Source: Paracoccaceae bacterium (GTDB lineage Bacteria > Pseudomonadota > Alphaproteobacteria > Rhodobacterales > Rhodobacteraceae). Taken from it: DNA of 33,551 nucleotides. The notes beneath the pieces were generated by a model. That model had not been told where the DNA came from. It did not search any database and was given only the letters and a program-made list of their open reading frames with translations. Both the position numbers and the translations under genes were made by a program. The number at the start of each line of letters is the position of its first letter. Positions within the stretch are counted from its first letter, which is position 1. Where the stretch lies: contig JAHRVG010000083.1 of assembly GCA_019090795.1 (NCBI GenBank), forward strand, positions 1 to 33,551. The letters run 5' to 3'. Shown here in pieces: positions 31,418 to 33,551 of the stretch.

Positions 31418-31524
31418 AGGGGTGGCCTCTATCCTGTGTGACGCCACAAATGGCGAAACTTCTGGCTCTGGCGATAGCATGGGGTTACACCTTGGGCAAA
31501 CCAACAGTTTACCAAGGTGCCCGA

Positions 31525-32127
31525 ATGTTTTACCGCCCGACCGAAGACGGCCATGGCCTGCCCCACAACCCGTTCAAAGCCATCGTTTCACCCCGCCCCA
31601 TCGGCTGGATTTCCAGCCGCGATGCTGCAGGGAACGCCAACCTTGCACCCTATTCGTTTTTTAACGGCGTCGGCGAAGCCCCGCCAATGGTGATGTTTGG
31701 CGCAGGCAACCAGAAGATCGGCCAGAATGAACGTAAAGACAGTGTCGCCAACATTCTGGAAACCGAAGAATTTTGCGTCAACATGGTCTCAAGCGACTTG
31801 GCCGATGCGATGAACATCACCAGCGGCCATTACCCGCGCGATGTGGATGAGTTCGCGCGCGCAGGTCTGAGCAAGGCGACCGGCAGGGTTGTTGACGTTC
31901 CCTATGTCCGTGACGCCCCCGCTGTTCTGGAGTGCAGGCTTTTCAAAGTGATTGACCTGCCCGGCAGCTCGCGCATGGTAATCGGCGAGGTCGTTGGTAT
32001 TCACATCAATGACGCCCATCTGAAAGACGGCATTCTGGACGTCACCAGCTATCGGCCTCTGGCGCGTCTTGGTTACAAAGATTACACTTCCGTCTCCGAA
32101 GTTTTTGCGCTTGAAAGGCCGGAATAA
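31525..32127 (+). CDS. Flavin reductase-like / FMN-binding split-barrel protein
   Basis: This protein of 200 residues resembles the flavin reductase domain family (FMN-binding split barrel). It opens MFYRPTEDGHGLPHNPFKAIVSPRPIGWISSRDAAGNANLAPYSFFNGVGEAPPMVMF; the PRPIGWISS and NLAPYS(F)F stretches bind FMN. The rest includes NILETEEFCVNMVSSDLADAMN and the C-terminal RLGYKDYTSVSEVFALERP. Members reduce flavin for a partner oxygenase or simply bind FMN; no such partner is beside it. ATG 31525 has AAGGTG upstream; the frame is open 29 codons further. It diverges from the GNAT gene. Confidence 0.9.
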   Translation: MFYRPTEDGHGLPHNPFKAIVSPRPIGWISSRDAAGNANLAPYSFFNGVGEAPPMVMFGAGNQKIGQNERKDSVANILETEEFCVNMVSSDLADAMNITSGHYPRDVDEFARAGLSKATGRVVDVPYVRDAPAVLECRLFKVIDLPGSSRMVIGEVVGIHINDAHLKDGILDVTSYRPLARLGYKDYTSVSEVFALERPE

Positions 32128-32221
32128 CCGGCTCTGTTCACAATATGGAAACTCACTGTTTCTGCACCCAATTGGGTTAACCTTGAGTTCTCCTTGAAAT
32201 AACCGACATTTTGCCGCAAGT

Positions 32222-32257
32222 TTGACACAAAGCGTTTCGACTTAACATCGAAGCGTT
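32222..32257 (+). promoter_or_regulatory. Possible promoter with direct repeat upstream of the RTX gene
   Basis: A perfect -35 hexamer TTGACA (32222-32227) lies about 100 bases before the RTX start. TAACAT (32243-32248) is a candidate -10 but at a short spacing of 15. The heptamer AAGCGTT occurs at 32230-32236 and 32251-32257, 21 bp apart, two helical turns. I see nothing else clear in the gap 32128-32329. Confidence 0.35.
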
Positions 32258-32329
32258 CCAAATACTCAGGTCTGCTGCACCCTTCATTCCTGTCAAAACG
32301 TAATTATTTCGTTTAAAGGAGTACTCCCC

Positions 32330-33346
32330 ATGCCTATAACTTTCAACGCCGGGATTTTCACTGACTACGCCTTCTTCCAAACCATCAGCGTTCTGGGCGA
32401 TGGCATCTCCGCCAGGACAACCCTTGATGCACAACCGGATTTCCTGCTGCTGGATATTCTCGGGACGTCCTTGCGCATAGAGGGCACGGGCCTGACCTAT
32501 GTTGTTGTGTCCGGTAAAACCATTCTGACCGGCGGGACAGTTGAAAGCGTTCTGGTGCATTCAGGCAGCGATCTGATCGGCTCTTTCACCGGCCTGTCCC
32601 TGCCTGCAACCGATTATGCCGCCGCCATCGCTGCGGAATATCTGGGCACCAACATGACCGCGCTGGAAGAACAGTTTTTTCAAAACAATTTCATCTTTCA
32701 AGGCACCAACACCAAGGATTTCCTGCTGCCCGGCCGCCAAACCGATGACGGTTTTCTGATCGAACCGGAGGGCGATGACATTGCCTATTTGCGCGGTGGC
32801 AACGATCGTTTTGCCATGGGGCGTGGCGATGACATTGCTTATGGCGGCACCGGGCGTGATAAAATTTGGGGCGGACAGGGCTATGACACCCTGTATGGGG
32901 GGTCCGGCAGCGACACGCTTTGGGGCAATGACGGCAAGGATGTTCTTTTCGGTGGCACCAGCAATGACAGTTTGTTTGGTGGCAACAGCCGTGATCTTCT
33001 AAACGGCGGCTCTGGCAATGACGATCTGTTCGGCGGGCGCAACAAAGACACGTTGTTGGGCGGCAAAGGCGATGACAAACTAACCGGTGGCACCAACAAC
33101 GACATCCTGACCGGTGGTGCGGGTGCGGATATGTTCATTTTTGGTCGCGGTGTGCGCGAAGGCAACGATATCATTACCGATTTCGAGGTTGGCGTTGACA
33201 CTCTGATCATCGAGATCGCCCGTGGTTTCAACATCGAGGATACGGTTTCCGGCGCGCGGATCACCGTCAACGGGCTCAACACTGTCCTTCTGGAAGGTGT
33301 GTTTGAGGCCGATCTCGATCCGCTCACCGATATTCAATTCGGCTGA
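32330..33346 (+). CDS. Short RTX (hemolysin-type calcium-binding) secreted protein
   Basis: This protein of 338 residues has two parts. Residues 1-150 have no catalytic motif that I recognise; they form a beta-rich N-domain (TLDAQPDFLLLDILGTSLRIEG, then LTGGTVESVLV and GLSLPATDYAAAIA) of a sort common in Rhodobacteraceae RTX proteins. Residues 155-271 are 13 tandem nonapeptides of the RTX type GGxGxDxLx that bind calcium outside the cell. The C-terminus DIITDFEVGVDTLIIEI is the usual cap. There is no N-terminal signal, so export is expected through a type I system using a TolC-type channel and a C-terminal signal. ATG 32330 follows AAAGGAG. I see no protease or lipase domain; it may be a surface or matrix protein. 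Confidence 0.93.
   Translation: MPITFNAGIFTDYAFFQTISVLGDGISARTTLDAQPDFLLLDILGTSLRIEGTGLTYVVVSGKTILTGGTVESVLVHSGSDLIGSFTGLSLPATDYAAAIAAEYLGTNMTALEEQFFQNNFIFQGTNTKDFLLPGRQTDDGFLIEPEGDDIAYLRGGNDRFAMGRGDDIAYGGTGRDKIWGGQGYDTLYGGSGSDTLWGNDGKDVLFGGTSNDSLFGGNSRDLLNGGSGNDDLFGGRNKDTLLGGKGDDKLTGGTNNDILTGGAGADMFIFGRGVREGNDIITDFEVGVDTLIIEIARGFNIEDTVSGARITVNGLNTVLLEGVFEADLDPLTDIQFG
32792..33142 (+). repeat. Thirteen RTX nonapeptide repeats
   Basis: A 27-base coding period encodes GGxGxDxLx units from RGGNDRFAM to GAGADMFIF. Several central units are non-canonical (NDGKDVLFG, GTSNDSLFG, GNSRDLLNG, GRNKDTLLG), with Asn or Ser replacing the second Gly. This may weaken calcium binding there. Confidence 0.9.
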
Positions 33347-33445
33347 AACCACCGCACGCAGCTACAACGAAATATTGAGACATCTGGCTGTATAACCCTT
33401 CTCGACGTCAAAACGTGGTTCAAGGATGATCCTCCAACTAACAAG

Positions 33446-33541
33446 GGGTTTCACCCAAGATTTCGGGCAACTCGGGTTATCACCCCGACCGGAATCGCCA
33501 AAATCACCGAGATTCGAACAGGTGCAGGGCTTTCACCCCTG
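33446..33541. repeat. Three related GGG/CCC hairpins at the window end
   Basis: Hairpins lie at 33446-33456 (GGG-TTTCA-CCC), 33472-33488 (TCGGG-TTATCAC-CCCGA) and 33525-33541 (CAGGG-CTTTCAC-CCCTG). The loops are similar while outer stem pairs differ but still match (T-A and C-G against C-G and A-T). Longer units 33458-33488 and 33510-33542 also resemble each other, both starting AGATT. No gene was recognised in 33347-33551, and no clear terminator for the RTX gene apart from these hairpins. Confidence 0.5.
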
Positions 33542-33551
33542 AACGGCAACA

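Noticed and set aside
33501-33525. Possible tRNA T-loop (GATTCGAAC) near the window end
   Set aside because: The bases around it do not form a T-arm stem on either strand, and no anticodon or acceptor stem is found.
33446-33541. Possible start of a CRISPR array
   Set aside because: The similar segments are spaced unevenly (29 and 53 bases between CACCC cores) and diverge too much for CRISPR repeats, and no cas gene is near.
33347-33551. Open + strand frame in phase with, and after, the RTX stop (no stop to the window end)
   Set aside because: It has no ATG, GTG or TTG start, no ribosome site and no recognisable homology. Read-through of the RTX TGA is not supported; the hairpin-rich content explains the lack of stops equally well.
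1-33551. Prophage, integron or insertion sequence
   Set aside because: Apart from the single RAYT-like gene I see no integrase, recombinase, phage structural gene or paired terminal repeats.

Overview
The window looks like chromosomal DNA of a marine alphaproteobacterium of the Rhodobacterales (Roseobacter group). This rests on GcrA, a class I lysyl-tRNA synthetase, a PopZ/DUF2497-type protein, the lysC-ptsP pair, a PmtA-type methyltransferase and an ScfR-type regulator, all recognised by eye without database searches. The first bases carry a Nextera transposase adapter, so base 1 is an untrimmed assembly end, and the first gene (tolC-like) is cut by it. Genes are dense. No gene-free stretch exceeds 300 bases; the longest are 4022-4271, 4680-4919, 20491-20710, 33347-33551 and 32128-32329, and what is visible in each is listed.

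Layout. 1-1.7 kb: 3' part of a TolC-type channel and a PopZ-like acidic protein, both on the + strand. 1.7-4.7 kb: a large beta-helix protein and a universal stress protein with an FNR-type box, both on the - strand. 4.9-10.9 kb: lysK (-), a TerB-like gene (+), then a - strand run of Na/Pi cotransporter, nadD and a PBP4-type peptidase. 11-13.2 kb: ettA (+) converging on a REP-associated transposase relative (-) whose two catalytic positions look replaced and whose 3' end contains a REP-like hairpin.

13.2-25.3 kb is the most interesting part. A - strand operon encodes a Tat-exported binding protein, two Liv-type permeases, two Liv-type ATPases and acetyl-CoA synthetase. Diverging from it across two perfect 16-bp palindromes is a + strand operon. 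It encodes an XRE/ScfR regulator, a stand-alone receiver domain, a small two-helix membrane protein and a sodium/solute-symporter histidine kinase of the CbrA/CrbS type. The regulator contains a segment that aligns without gaps over 62 residues with the phospho-accepting dimerisation hairpin of the kinase. I infer a carboxylate uptake, sensing and activation unit in which kinase, receiver and DNA-binding protein may share a phosphorelay-like contact.

25.5-33.3 kb: gcrA, a DUF1178 gene, lysC, ptsP (EI-Ntr), a PmtA-like methyltransferase, a GNAT acetyltransferase (-), a flavin reductase-like gene and a short RTX calcium-binding protein. The last 110 bases hold three related GGG/CCC hairpins that look like the start of a dispersed repeat.
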